Below the pieces are notes generated by a model. It saw nothing but the letters and a program-made list of their open reading frames with translations, was not told the DNA's origin and did no database searches. Below are positions 55,904 through 64,000 of a stretch of DNA of 64,000 bases, in pieces. This stretch comes from Aldehydirespirator sp965117015 (lineage in GTDB: Bacteria; Actinomycetota; Acidimicrobiia; Acidimicrobiales; Aldehydirespiratoraceae), in the NCBI GenBank assembly GCA_965117015.1, contig OZ220747.1:930001-994000 (forward strand). Direction: 5' to 3'. Position 1 is the first letter of the stretch; each line of letters starts with the position of its first letter. The translations under genes and the position numbers were made by a program.

Positions 55904-57310
55904 ATGATCGTGGAGATGGAGGTTTGTGTGATCCCCCCTTTGCCGGACTGCGAGACAACCAAGCAGCCAGATGACCGGATGTTCTCCAAAGCGCACGGTT
56001 ATCCGCTGAGAGTCCACTTTGACCTAACTTCTGCCGAGCCCGGTGAAGCGCTTCGCGTTGCACGATTGTTGGCTGCCGACTGCAAGTTTGCTGCTGTTGT
56101 GCACGGCGAATCCGATGCATGGCCTACTGGAGGCTTGTGGCCGCCCACACCGATGTCACAGTTCAGTCCTGACGACGGCAGTTGCTCTGCTCCGCTGATA
56201 GTCGACGGTGACAGACGCGAGACGATCCGCTCGGTCATTCCAACCATGGATTACATTTCCGGACTTCGAAACGCCAGAGCAATCTCGCCGGATGAGGAGA
56301 ATGCGCTCCTGTGTGCGTCCGCGGGGTCCGTTCTCGCGGATCTGAGTTCTTCAGATCACCAGCGCGTTTGGCAGGACATCCAGTTGCGTGACCATGCGGT
56401 GATGTCCACGCCGGAGATGCTCGCTGTTGTCGGTCTTTGGCTGCGTAATCGTCACGAGGGATGTCACATTGCTCCAGATGGTTTGGTAATGGGCACGAGC
56501 CGCTGGTTCTCATACTTGCAGGCCGTTCGTGGGCGCCTTCCGTCCAGTTGGCGCTTCGTTACTAAGTCCTATGAACATCAGCGGGCAGGAACAGAGCGAA
56601 TTGGCGATCTAGCGTTCTCGGTTCTAACCCGGCTGACCTACGCGCTGCGAGCCCGCGATGAACTGCACCTGGTCGACTGGGCACCGGAGGTGGACTCTCC
56701 AATACGCGAAGCCTTGTATCACCTGGACATCGTGTTGCTAATGATCTCGGCCGCATTCGACGCTGCGGCGCGAGCAGCCGTTCTTGCCCTTGAGCCTTCG
56801 AGCAACACGAGAAACGTTACATGGAGAAAGCCAGACCTGTTGGCGCTACACGACGACACGGATGATCTCGCACAGGCCATCGGACCTCATAGCCGAGGCC
56901 GTGCCGTTCTTGACACGCTGTCGTGCCTGAGGAATCTGATTCACGCTGAGACGTTCGATTACATAGTCGATCCCTCCTTGCCTGCCAGTTCCGTGGCGGG
57001 CGTGCCGAGAGACGTGACCCATGAACTGCGGGAGCACATCAGTCAGGTGACTTCCGATTCCGAGGCCTGGGGCGTTGTTGAGCAGGGTGACAGCTTCTAC
57101 CTGCGCCCTCCTGTGTTCGTGGAGATGCTTCTCGATGAGGCTCTGAATCTGCTCGAGCAGTTGATGCAGCTCACCGGGCCCGCGGCCGGGGAGCCGCCTG
57201 ATGAGTATCTACCTCCAACCGATGATGAGCACTTCGGTCGATTGCCAACCTCAGCAGCGATGCTGCTCTGCGGCGTCTCCAACAGGCCGACTGTTGCGTC
57301 AGTCCCATAA
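55904..57310 (+). CDS. Hypothetical 468-aa protein with HEPN-like RNxxH motif
   Basis: The start is ambiguous: ATG 55904, or GTG 55928 which has GGAGG 5 bases upstream. The protein has a mixed N-terminal half ('VHFDLTSAEPGEALRVARLL') and a helical C-terminal half with 'DTLSCLRNLIHAETFDY', an R-N-x2-H motif as in HEPN-type RNases or RNA-binding proteins. It is divergent from the decayed HEPN gene and closes the defence island. No full-length family recognised. Confidence 0.6.
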   Translation: MIVEMEVCVIPPLPDCETTKQPDDRMFSKAHGYPLRVHFDLTSAEPGEALRVARLLAADCKFAAVVHGESDAWPTGGLWPPTPMSQFSPDDGSCSAPLIVDGDRRETIRSVIPTMDYISGLRNARAISPDEENALLCASAGSVLADLSSSDHQRVWQDIQLRDHAVMSTPEMLAVVGLWLRNRHEGCHIAPDGLVMGTSRWFSYLQAVRGRLPSSWRFVTKSYEHQRAGTERIGDLAFSVLTRLTYALRARDELHLVDWAPEVDSPIREALYHLDIVLLMISAAFDAAARAAVLALEPSSNTRNVTWRKPDLLALHDDTDDLAQAIGPHSRGRAVLDTLSCLRNLIHAETFDYIVDPSLPASSVAGVPRDVTHELREHISQVTSDSEAWGVVEQGDSFYLRPPVFVEMLLDEALNLLEQLMQLTGPAAGEPPDEYLPPTDDEHFGRLPTSAAMLLCGVSNRPTVASVP

Positions 57311-57851
57311 TGAGTCCGCCGATGAATTCGTCCGCGAAGCCCTGCGCCAGCATCTGTAGTTGTCGGCCACCGTCTCAGCTTGCCGTCACCCAAACAGCAT
57401 CGGACGCAGCAGCGCCAACAGGGTCCCCAAACGCAGGGCCGAGCCACGGCCAGGGTCAGCAGCCACAATCACGGTGACACGGCGTTGGCACCAGGCAAGT
57501 GGACGGGTGCTGGCGAGCAACGCTCTGACCCCTGCAAACGCCGAGCATCGTCACACAACTGCAACAGTCCATTCCAGACTCGGGCCAAATCCATTCGACT
57601 ACGGACTTGGCCCGACGCTCTGACCTAGGCGTTTGGAATTCCGCGCACACCCCACGAGGGCGGGGCGGGTGCGTAAGTCGGTGCGTAAGTGCTCCGCGTG
57701 CATCCTAGGGGTCTGACCTGTGCGGTTGACGGGCTCGAGGAAGCCCAGGAGGGGTGTCGCTGCGGCCTGCAGGCGGCTAGGCCGTCCCCTGTTGTTGAGG
57801 CTTGGCGCGCTCGTGGGCGGTGTGGTGTCGCTGCGCCGCGGTTCGGTGGCG
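57311..57851. other. 541 bp without a supported gene
   Basis: No convincing frame. A short direct repeat 'gtgcgtaagt' (57669-57691) is present. Nothing else was identified. Confidence 0.35.
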
Positions 57852-58110
57852 TCAAGCTGCCTTAGGCAGCAGGTCTTCCCATCGGATGGGCTTGTAGCTG
57901 AATCGCCTTCGGTAGGCGGCCATGTCGCCTCTTCGGATGAGATAGGCGTACATGCACTTGTCGTTCTCGCTCTGCCGATGGGCGATCCGGGCAAGCCGGT
58001 TGCGGATTCGGCCCTTGTAGAGAACGCGGTCATCCTGGAGGCGGGACTTGGTGGTCGAGTTGATTGACTCGGCGTCTTCGCGCAGTCCGAAGAAGTCTCG
58101 ATATCCCAAT
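57852..58110 (-). pseudogene. Possible transposase C-terminal remnant
   Basis: 'YRDFFGLREDAESINSTTKS' and 'RNRLARIAHRQSENDKCMYAY' resemble the end of DDE transposases in which 'R.DAES.N' carries the final Glu. The upstream part lies in other frames and no catalytic Asp region is present. Identification is tentative. Confidence 0.4.
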
Positions 58111-58288
58111 CTCGGAGATGTTGATGAGCGGGAAGATCCACGAGGTGGTCGCCGGTGGGGGACATTCGGGCATGAGTTCATCTATGGTGGTCATCCAGTG
58201 GGCACGGATCGTCCGACCGGCGGAGACCGAGAAGATCTGTCGATGACTCGCGTGCAGCATAGATACGGCCACCGCTAAGCGGGGGTTG

Positions 58289-59206
58289 GTGGGCCGCGTG
58301 GCTGTCACGATCTCGGCCATTCAGATGGCGTGCGGTCCTGATCCAGTGGGCAATCTTGACCGCGCGGGTGAACTCGTCCGACGGGCGGCGCAGGATGGCT
58401 CCGATGTCGTGGTGCTCCAGGAGCTGGTGGCGCACCAGATGTTCTACAACTTCGGTTGGCGTGAGGACTTCTTTGAGTTAGCAGAGACGCTCGAGTCCAG
58501 CCGAACCGTCGGCCACATGCAGGAGCTGGCGCTCGAGCTTCACGTCGTCATCCCAGTGAACTTCTTCGAGCGGGCTCAGCAGGCCTACTTCAACACGACG
58601 GCTGTAGTCGATGCCGACGGCGCTGTCGTGGGGACCTACCGGAAGTCGCACATGCCTTTGGGGCCTCCGACGTGCTACGAGAAGTACTACACATCTCCGG
58701 GAGACACCGGATTCGGGGTCTTCGACACGGCCGCTGGGCGGATTGGCTCTTGTACGTGCTGGGATCAGTGGTTTCCGGAGGCCGCCCGTGTCATGAGCCT
58801 GCGCGGCGCCCAGTTGCTGATTTATCCGACCGCGATCGGCTCGGACTGCCACGATCACTGGCGCACGGCAATGTGTGGCCATGCGGCCTCGAACATGGTT
58901 CCGGTAGTCGCCGCGAACCGTGTGGGAACCGAATCCGACGGCGGTCACCAAACGACGTACTGGGGCCGTTCGTTCATCACAGACCACTTCGGTGCGGTCA
59001 TCGCTGAGGCGGGCACCGATGACGATGAGATCATCACAGCGTTGGTCGATCCCCATAGCGCCGACCGTGATCGAGCGGCGTGGGGGCTGTTTCGAGATAG
59101 ACGCCCCGACCTGTACACGCCGCTTCTCACCATGGACGGATCGACTGACGGAAGCAACCTCCGCTCGGGCCCGGAAGGTGGAGCTGGCCTAGACGAGCCG
59201 GGTTAG
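58289..59206 (+). CDS. aguB: N-carbamoylputrescine amidase-like nitrilase
   Basis: This is a carbon-nitrogen hydrolase of about 305 residues with the catalytic triad visible as E45 ('VLQELVAHQ'), K119 ('TYRKSHMP') and C157 ('CTCWDQWFPEAAR'). AguB turns N-carbamoylputrescine into putrescine, CO2 and ammonia, the last step of the agmatine route. 'WDQWFPEAAR' and the 'FYNFGW' segment favour AguB over other nitrilases. GTG at 58289 or 58298 or TTG at 58286 are possible starts. No AguA partner lies nearby. Confidence 0.85.
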   Translation: MGRVAVTISAIQMACGPDPVGNLDRAGELVRRAAQDGSDVVVLQELVAHQMFYNFGWREDFFELAETLESSRTVGHMQELALELHVVIPVNFFERAQQAYFNTTAVVDADGAVVGTYRKSHMPLGPPTCYEKYYTSPGDTGFGVFDTAAGRIGSCTCWDQWFPEAARVMSLRGAQLLIYPTAIGSDCHDHWRTAMCGHAASNMVPVVAANRVGTESDGGHQTTYWGRSFITDHFGAVIAEAGTDDDEIITALVDPHSADRDRAAWGLFRDRRPDLYTPLLTMDGSTDGSNLRSGPEGGAGLDEPG

Positions 59207-59220
59207 GGGTCCAGATCGGA

Positions 59221-59526
59221 GACGACCGAGTTGCGTTCCGCCACCTGAAGACCAGAACTAAGGCCGAAGAGTCAGATCGCCCACCGTGGTGCCGCCACTA
59301 CGACGAATGGAAGCGTGCCTACGACGAGGCCGATGCCCTCATGGCGCGCAACTCTGAGCGAACTGAGGACTGGTCACGGGAGGATCTCGCGCGACTGGAA
59401 CAGCTGATACAGACCTATGGCTGTATCGACCCGCGAGGATCTGGAATCCGTGCGAGACCCGCGGTTGTTGATCCTGTTCGCGCCAAGCGACTGGGCTGGC
59501 GGCGACAGCGACAAGAGGACCCTTAG
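59221..59526 (+). CDS. Hypothetical protein, start uncertain (possible fragment)
   Basis: The frame is open from before 59221 and reads 'DDRVAFRHLKTRTKAEESDR', 'WCRHYDEWKRAYDEADALMA', 'TEDWSREDLARLEQLIQTYG'. The charged helical composition looks coding, but the only ATG is at 59341, halfway along, so a 5'-truncated gene or an unusual start is possible. The end overlaps the converging gene by 4 nt. Confidence 0.4.
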   Translation, partial: DDRVAFRHLKTRTKAEESDRPPWCRHYDEWKRAYDEADALMARNSERTEDWSREDLARLEQLIQTYGCIDPRGSGIRARPAVVDPVRAKRLGWRRQRQEDP

Positions 59527-60128
59527 TTCCTGTCTGTGTCGCCGCCAGCCCAGTGCGAAGGCGGGGCGTCCGTCTCGTGCTCGCTGAGCGGAGAGGGCCC
59601 CATGTGGGAGATGTCGCCGTAGACGGACACGAAGTAGTGGTGGAGTTCGCGTCGAGTGGACAGCACCACGAAGAACGCTTCATCTCGACGCGACGGACCC
59701 GGTGTGGCGGGGGTCGCGTCGCCGGAGGCGTAGCGCCTGCAGGGGCCGTTGGGCTGCCGGTCGTTTAGGTCGGCGGCTGCGAGCCACTCAGCCGCGCCAC
59801 GCGAGACCAGGGGCTTGTGGCCGACCGCTTCGGTAACCGTGGTGTAGAGCCGCTTCGCCCGGCTGGTGGCCTGAGCAGCGAACGCGCCAGCTGCCTCTAT
59901 TGCCTCGGCAGCGTCGATGATCTCGACCGCTACCGCCAGCCAACCGGCTTGCAGCCCGAAGGCGGCATGGACCAGCTGCAGCCTGGTTGCCGAGGGGCTG
60001 ATCTGTTCGAGGGCATGGGCCGTGCGGGCATCGAGGACTTCTGCGAAGTCGGGCTCGTACCCCGGCGCGATCTGCCTTCGGCTGCGGTCGGGAAACCTGT
60101 ACACGCACAACAGCACCCGGCGCGACAT
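59523..60128 (-). CDS. Hypothetical protein (~201 aa)
   Basis: Taken to start at MSRRVLLCVYRFP; an ATG at 60203 is upstream in frame. The middle is a long Ala-rich helical run ('RLQLVHAAFGLQAGWLAVAVEIID' shortened; 'AAGAFAAQATSRAKRLY'). The end holds 'RRDEAFFVVLSTRRELHHYF' and 'VYGDISHMG'. No family recognised. Confidence 0.45.
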   Translation of the reverse strand: MSRRVLLCVYRFPDRSRRQIAPGYEPDFAEVLDARTAHALEQISPSATRLQLVHAAFGLQAGWLAVAVEIIDAAEAIEAAGAFAAQATSRAKRLYTTVTEAVGHKPLVSRGAAEWLAAADLNDRQPNGPCRRYASGDATPATPGPSRRDEAFFVVLSTRRELHHYFVSVYGDISHMGPSPLSEHETDAPPSHWAGGDTDRN

Positions 60129-60203
60129 TAAGTCCGGGAACCTGTGCTGCAGTCCGCGAGACGATCCGCTCTCGTCACGACCTCGCTGCTCAGGTGGCAT
60201 CAC

Positions 60204-60547
60204 TCAACCCCGCTTAAACTGATTATTTACTGTTTATTATCAGATTATTAATTGGTTTACTTCTGTTGATTATCTAACTATATTCGTTGGCTCGGTAGTG
60301 GACGTCGGGTCGGCAAGCACAGCCGCCGGGAACTGGAGGAGCACGATGTTGGGGCTTCGGAATCGTTCTCGAGGTGTTGGCCGGTACGGGGCGCACCGAG
60401 GTGGCGGCGCGGCCGCGCGGGTGTGGTGGCGCTGCTGGTGTCGCTCTTGAGGGTGGCGTTGGTGCAGGCTCAGCCCAATGAGGTGTCGATGTCGGGGGTC
60501 GGCACCGCCGGTCTGGAGACGGTGGTTCCACTTACCACTGTCATCCG
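60204..60547. other. Noncoding interval with AT-rich island (60215-60290)
   Basis: About 75 bases starting 'cttaaactgattatttactg' are roughly 70% A+T in a ~65% G+C region and contain several GATTAT/TTATTA copies. It precedes the FAD-TauD fusion gene, so it may hold its promoter or a nucleoid-protein site. The remaining part to 60547 has no gene. Confidence 0.5.
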
Positions 60548-62908
60548 GTGAGCGGCGCCGAACGCGGCCGTTACGACGTCGCCATTGTCGGCGCTGGTCC
60601 GGTGGGCAGTCTGTGCGCGCTGGCCCACGCCCGGAACGGCTACTCGGTGGTTGTGTTGGAGGCGAATCCGAACACGTCCAAGCGGCTGGCGGGCGAGTGG
60701 CTGCATCCACCCGCGGTGCGGGTACTCCGCGCGCTCGGGATCGAGCCTGATGCCGGCGCGGGCTGCATTCCGGGGAAGGGATTCGTGGTGTTCCCCGAGG
60801 ACGGGGGCGAGCCGATAGTGCTCCCCTATCCGGACGGGCGTCCCGGTGTGGTGTGGGAGCACGAGAGGCTGGTCTTGCGACTGCGCCGGGCCGTCGAGGA
60901 CGAGCCGAGCGTCGACGTGATGATGAACGCGCGTGTGCGCAGCATCGAGGGCGACCTGGTCTCCTACTCCCGCAACGGCGAAGAGGGATCGGTCGCGGCC
61001 CGACTGATCGTCGGAGCCGACGGCCGAGCCTCGGTGGTGCGCCGGTCGTTGGGATTGTCCACGAAGCCGCAGACCTACTCGCAGATGCTTGGCGTCCTGC
61101 TGAACGACGTGACGTTGCCGTTCGAGGAATACGGGCACGTCATATGCGCCGAGCGGGGTCCGATCCTGATCTATCGGTTGGGAGAGCGCTCCGCCCGGCT
61201 GATCGTGGACGTCCCGGCTGGGTATTCCACTCGGGACATGATCGACACGCTGGCCGGGTCGTACGCCGCCAGCCTGCCGGGCACCCTCGGGCCCGCGTTC
61301 CTCCAAGCCCTGCGCGAGGGCCGATTCCTCGCGGCGACCAATGCGTTGAGGCCGCGCCACACCTACGGCACCCCCGGTCGGGTCCTCATCGGGGACGCCG
61401 CCGGGCACTACCACCCGCTGACGGCGGCGGGCATGACTCTCGGCTTCGGCGATGCGTTCACACTGGCAGAGGGCGGCGACTATCGCGACTTCGCCAACCG
61501 GCGGCTTCGGGAGACCCGCGCGTCGGAGCTCCTAGCCATGGGGCTGTACGAGGTGTTCGCCGACCGTGCGGTGGAGGCCGCCGCGCTCAGGCACACGATC
61601 TACCGGCAGTGGCGGGAGAAGCCCGCCATCCGCGACCGCACCATCCGGCTGCTCGCCTGTGAGGACACCTCGGTTGTGAGCCTGAGCCGGGCCGTTGGGA
61701 CGACGGCGGCACGGGCGCTCGCGACCGAGACCAGGAAGTGCTACAAGCCTTCTGCCTGGCGCCGGACACGCCCCGTTATGCGTGCGATCGCGGTTCGCTT
61801 CCTCTCGCTCGGCCGCGGGATGCTGCAGCTCCGCAAGGCCGGCGGCGTCACCGCTAAGGAGGAGCGTGCTCGGGCAACGCTGTCCAAAGCGTTTCCCACC
61901 TCGATGCGCGGCACCGATCCCAGGCCCGGTCACATCGAGGAGTCCACCCCACCCAATGCCTCCGCGGCGCTCCGCGGCGCGGCCGCGCACCTGTTGAGCC
62001 TTCAACGAGACGACGGCGGCGCTGCTCCGTGGCGACGGCGGGACTCTTCGCCCGTGGGGATCCGTGTGCACCCCGCCGCGACGACCATCGGCGCCACGGT
62101 CGAAGGCATCGACCTCACTGAACCCATCACCGACCCCAGCAGCCGCCGGATCCGGGAGGCGCTCGACGCCTACGGCGTCTTGGTGTTCCCCGACCAGCAC
62201 GCCGTCGACGACGAGGCTCAGCTGCTGCTGGCCGAGCTGTGGGGGTCGCCGTCGCCAGCCCCCTGGGAGACTCATCACGGCCGCAGCAGCCTCATCACCC
62301 GCGTCTACACCAACGACTCCTTTGCGATGCCGAGCGGACGCGACTGTGCGTTCCACACCGACATGTCGTTCACCGAGCAGATCCCCGCTGTCGGGGTGCT
62401 GAGGCCGATTGTCATCCCGCCGTCTGGAGGCGCAACCACCTGGGCCGACGCCCGAGCCGCGCTGGGGAGCCTTGATCCATCGCTGGTGGACGAGCTCCGC
62501 GGACTGAGCGCGCACCACGACGGCGGAGACCGATTCGCGCAGAAGATGGCACTCATCTTCGGCGCTGAGGCCGGCGACACGGTCACCAGCAGGTTTGCCG
62601 ATGGTTGTCAGCATCCCGTCGTGGCCGCGCATCCCCGCACCGGCGACGAGGTGCTGTTCGTCAACCCGCGATACACCCGCTACGTGGTTGACATGCCCGA
62701 TGCCGACAGCGACGATCTGCTCGGTCGCCTCTTCGCCGCGTTCGAGAGGCCGGAGTTGCAGTTCACCCACCAGTGGCGCGCGGGCGACGTGGCGGTGTGG
62801 GACGAGCACCGCGTAGTGCACCGGGCGCCCGCCGACTACGGGTCCTACGCTCGCGAGCTGCACCGATGCACCGCCGGCTGGCATCGCCCCGGACCTGCAT
62901 CGACCTGA
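60548..62908 (+). CDS. Squalene-epoxidase-like FAD monooxygenase fused to TauD/TfdA dioxygenase
   Basis: The GTG start gives 786 residues. Residues ~8-400 are a group-A flavoprotein monooxygenase: 'YDVAIVGAGPVGSLCALAHA' (Rossmann), 'LIVGADGRAS' (DG motif) and 'VLIGDAAGHYHPLTAAGMTL' (GD motif), closest in look to squalene epoxidase/geranylgeranyl reductase types. Residues ~470-490 hold a lone squalene-cyclase-like piece ('AALRGAAAHLLSLQRDDGG'). Residues ~500-780 are a TauD/TfdA Fe(II)/2-oxoglutarate dioxygenase with 'HTDMSF' (HxD), 'DEHRVVHRAP' (second His) and 'YARELHRCT' (Arg for 2-oxoglutarate). Two oxygenases on one chain suggest sequential oxidation of a lipid or terpenoid. Confidence 0.85.
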   Translation: MSGAERGRYDVAIVGAGPVGSLCALAHARNGYSVVVLEANPNTSKRLAGEWLHPPAVRVLRALGIEPDAGAGCIPGKGFVVFPEDGGEPIVLPYPDGRPGVVWEHERLVLRLRRAVEDEPSVDVMMNARVRSIEGDLVSYSRNGEEGSVAARLIVGADGRASVVRRSLGLSTKPQTYSQMLGVLLNDVTLPFEEYGHVICAERGPILIYRLGERSARLIVDVPAGYSTRDMIDTLAGSYAASLPGTLGPAFLQALREGRFLAATNALRPRHTYGTPGRVLIGDAAGHYHPLTAAGMTLGFGDAFTLAEGGDYRDFANRRLRETRASELLAMGLYEVFADRAVEAAALRHTIYRQWREKPAIRDRTIRLLACEDTSVVSLSRAVGTTAARALATETRKCYKPSAWRRTRPVMRAIAVRFLSLGRGMLQLRKAGGVTAKEERARATLSKAFPTSMRGTDPRPGHIEESTPPNASAALRGAAAHLLSLQRDDGGAAPWRRRDSSPVGIRVHPAATTIGATVEGIDLTEPITDPSSRRIREALDAYGVLVFPDQHAVDDEAQLLLAELWGSPSPAPWETHHGRSSLITRVYTNDSFAMPSGRDCAFHTDMSFTEQIPAVGVLRPIVIPPSGGATTWADARAALGSLDPSLVDELRGLSAHHDGGDRFAQKMALIFGAEAGDTVTSRFADGCQHPVVAAHPRTGDEVLFVNPRYTRYVVDMPDADSDDLLGRLFAAFERPELQFTHQWRAGDVAVWDEHRVVHRAPADYGSYARELHRCTAGWHRPGPAST

Positions 62909-62934
62909 CTGCTGTCTCGGCTGGACTTGAAGCA

Positions 62935-64000
62935 GTGAAGCTCGGCGACATCGCCAATGAGGCCTTCGCCAGCGGGCCGCGCCCGCTGGGGGGCGTCCGG
63001 GTGCTGGCCGCCGAGCAGATGGCGGCGCTGCCCTTCGCCACCCAGCTCATGGCCCGGCTCGGCGCAGAGGTGGTCAAGGTGGAGCGGCCCGGCACCGGCG
63101 AGACCGGCCGGCAGTCGCACCCTGCCATCAGCGATCCCGAGGGGCGGGCCGTGGGCGCCACCTTCCTGCGCAACAACCTCAACAAGCGCAGCGTCACCCT
63201 CAACCTGAAGGATCCGCATGGGGTGGAGCTGTTCCTGCGGCTCGCGCCCCGCTTCGACGTCGTGTGCGAGAATTTCAAGGCAGGCACCGCCGACGCTCTG
63301 TGCATCGGCTATGAGGCGGTGCGGTCGGTTCATCCCGGCGTGGTGTACCTGTCGGTGTCGGGCTTCGGCACCGGACCCGGGTCGCCCTACCGCGACCGGG
63401 CCGCGTACGCCGCCATCGTGGAGGCGATGTCGGGGATCTACGAGTACAAGCGCAGGCCTCACAGCCCGCCCGCGGCCAACCCGGTGGGCGCGCTCGGCGA
63501 CATCTCCGCGGCCCTGTTCGGCGTGATCGGCGTGCTGGCTGCGCTACGCCAAAGAGACCAGCCCGGTCCAGGATCGGGGCTGGGCCAGCACGTCGACGTG
63601 GCCATGCTGGATGCCACCATCGCCATGACCGACATCGTGACCAACTTCTTCTCGATGGGCATCCCCGACGAGGCATCCCACGACCTGGGCATCGTCGAGA
63701 CATTCGCGGCCGGGCAGGGCCATTTCGTGATGCAGGTCGTGCGCGAGCACCACTTCGAGCGCCTGGCCGAGGTCACCGGCAACCCGCAGTGGCTCGACGA
63801 CAGCCGCCTCGCCACCCGCCGGGGCTGGGTGGTGCACTTCGAGGACGTGCTGCGGCCCGGCGTGGAGGCCTGGGCCGACGACAAGACCAACGTCGAGGCG
63901 GTGGCTGCGCTGGCCGCGCAGGGTCTCGCGGCCGGCCCGACGCTGACCAGCGCCGAGGTGTGCGCAGATCCCCACGTGGCCGCCCGGGACATGATCGTGG
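62935..64000 (+). CDS. CaiB/BaiF-type (type III) CoA-transferase, 5' part
   Basis: The GTG at 62935 lies 26 bp after the fusion gene's stop, so the two are likely cotranscribed. The ~355 residues present show the family pattern: 'PLGGVRVLAAEQMAALPFAT', 'RLGAEVVKVERPGTGE', 'NKRSVTLNLKDPHGVELF', 'DVVCENFKAGTADAL' and 'VALGDISAALFGVIGVLAAL'-like 'GALGDISAALFGVIG'. The catalytic Asp is expected in 'GQHVDVAMLDATIAM'. It moves CoA between acyl-CoA and a free acid. The gene continues beyond the right edge. Confidence 0.92.
   Translation, partial: MKLGDIANEAFASGPRPLGGVRVLAAEQMAALPFATQLMARLGAEVVKVERPGTGETGRQSHPAISDPEGRAVGATFLRNNLNKRSVTLNLKDPHGVELFLRLAPRFDVVCENFKAGTADALCIGYEAVRSVHPGVVYLSVSGFGTGPGSPYRDRAAYAAIVEAMSGIYEYKRRPHSPPAANPVGALGDISAALFGVIGVLAALRQRDQPGPGSGLGQHVDVAMLDATIAMTDIVTNFFSMGIPDEASHDLGIVETFAAGQGHFVMQVVREHHFERLAEVTGNPQWLDDSRLATRRGWVVHFEDVLRPGVEAWADDKTNVEAVAALAAQGLAAGPTLTSAEVCADPHVAARDMIV

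Overview
The window is high-GC DNA from what looks like an actinobacterium. I infer an Acidimicrobiia-like environmental or host-associated lineage. The evidence is the SLH repeats of the form 'GCGDG..YCPDD..TR.QMA.FL.RA', the frequent GTG starts, an MpaB/Lcp-type (DUF2236) oxygenase, a type III CoA-transferase, and a mix of very large surface proteins with decayed genes. No rRNA, tRNA or CRISPR array was recognised.

Region 1 (1-20.2 kb) is a surface-protein and betaine region. It holds a leucine-rich-repeat protein cut by the left edge, an SLH + 14xRCC1 + glycine-betaine-binding (OpuAC) fusion, and a lipoprotein with seven PPC-like repeats plus RCC1 repeats. These are followed by a frameshifted SLH/TolB-propeller/metallopeptidase gene and a frameshifted one-piece sensor kinase-response regulator. 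Next comes a betaine set: a ProX-like lipoprotein and a BCCT transporter in one operon, divergent from a gene that fuses an OpuAC betaine-binding domain to a GluR0-like ligand-gated potassium channel (TVGYGD filter). This fusion is the most novel single gene seen. A DUF2236 oxygenase follows.

Region 2 (20.2-34.3 kb) is mobile and decaying DNA. It has an AbiE-type toxin-antitoxin pair and a complete IS21-family element with a 6-bp target duplication. It also has a gene split by an in-frame TGA, a HicAB-like pair, and remnants of an amino-acid-binding protein, a triterpene cyclase, RNase HI, a DUF1883 protein and an IS3 transposase. An SLH-anchored HNH nuclease lies near its right end.

Region 3 (34.3-57.3 kb) is a defence island. 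Its core is an overlapping operon of a PD-(D/E)XK nuclease, an SF2 helicase and a SIR2-like protein, a Hachiman-like pair with an apparent SIR2 third component. Around it lie an MmeI-like methyltransferase remnant, an orphan protein with a CxCxxC zinc site behind a consensus promoter and palindromic operator, an AbrB-like protein, a nuclease/RusA/nuclease-HEPN operon, a SIR2 fragment, a DnaQ-BRCT exonuclease, a 1748-residue NACHT protein with an Mrr-like N-terminus, a decayed HEPN gene and an RNxxH-containing protein.

Region 4 (57.8-64 kb) is metabolic. It has a transposase remnant, an N-carbamoylputrescine amidase-like nitrilase, an AT-rich island, a fusion of a squalene-epoxidase-like flavin monooxygenase with a TauD/TfdA dioxygenase, and a CaiB-type CoA-transferase cut by the right edge.

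At least eight genes carry single-base frameshifts, several in homopolymers, so real decay and sequencing or assembly error cannot be separated from this window alone.
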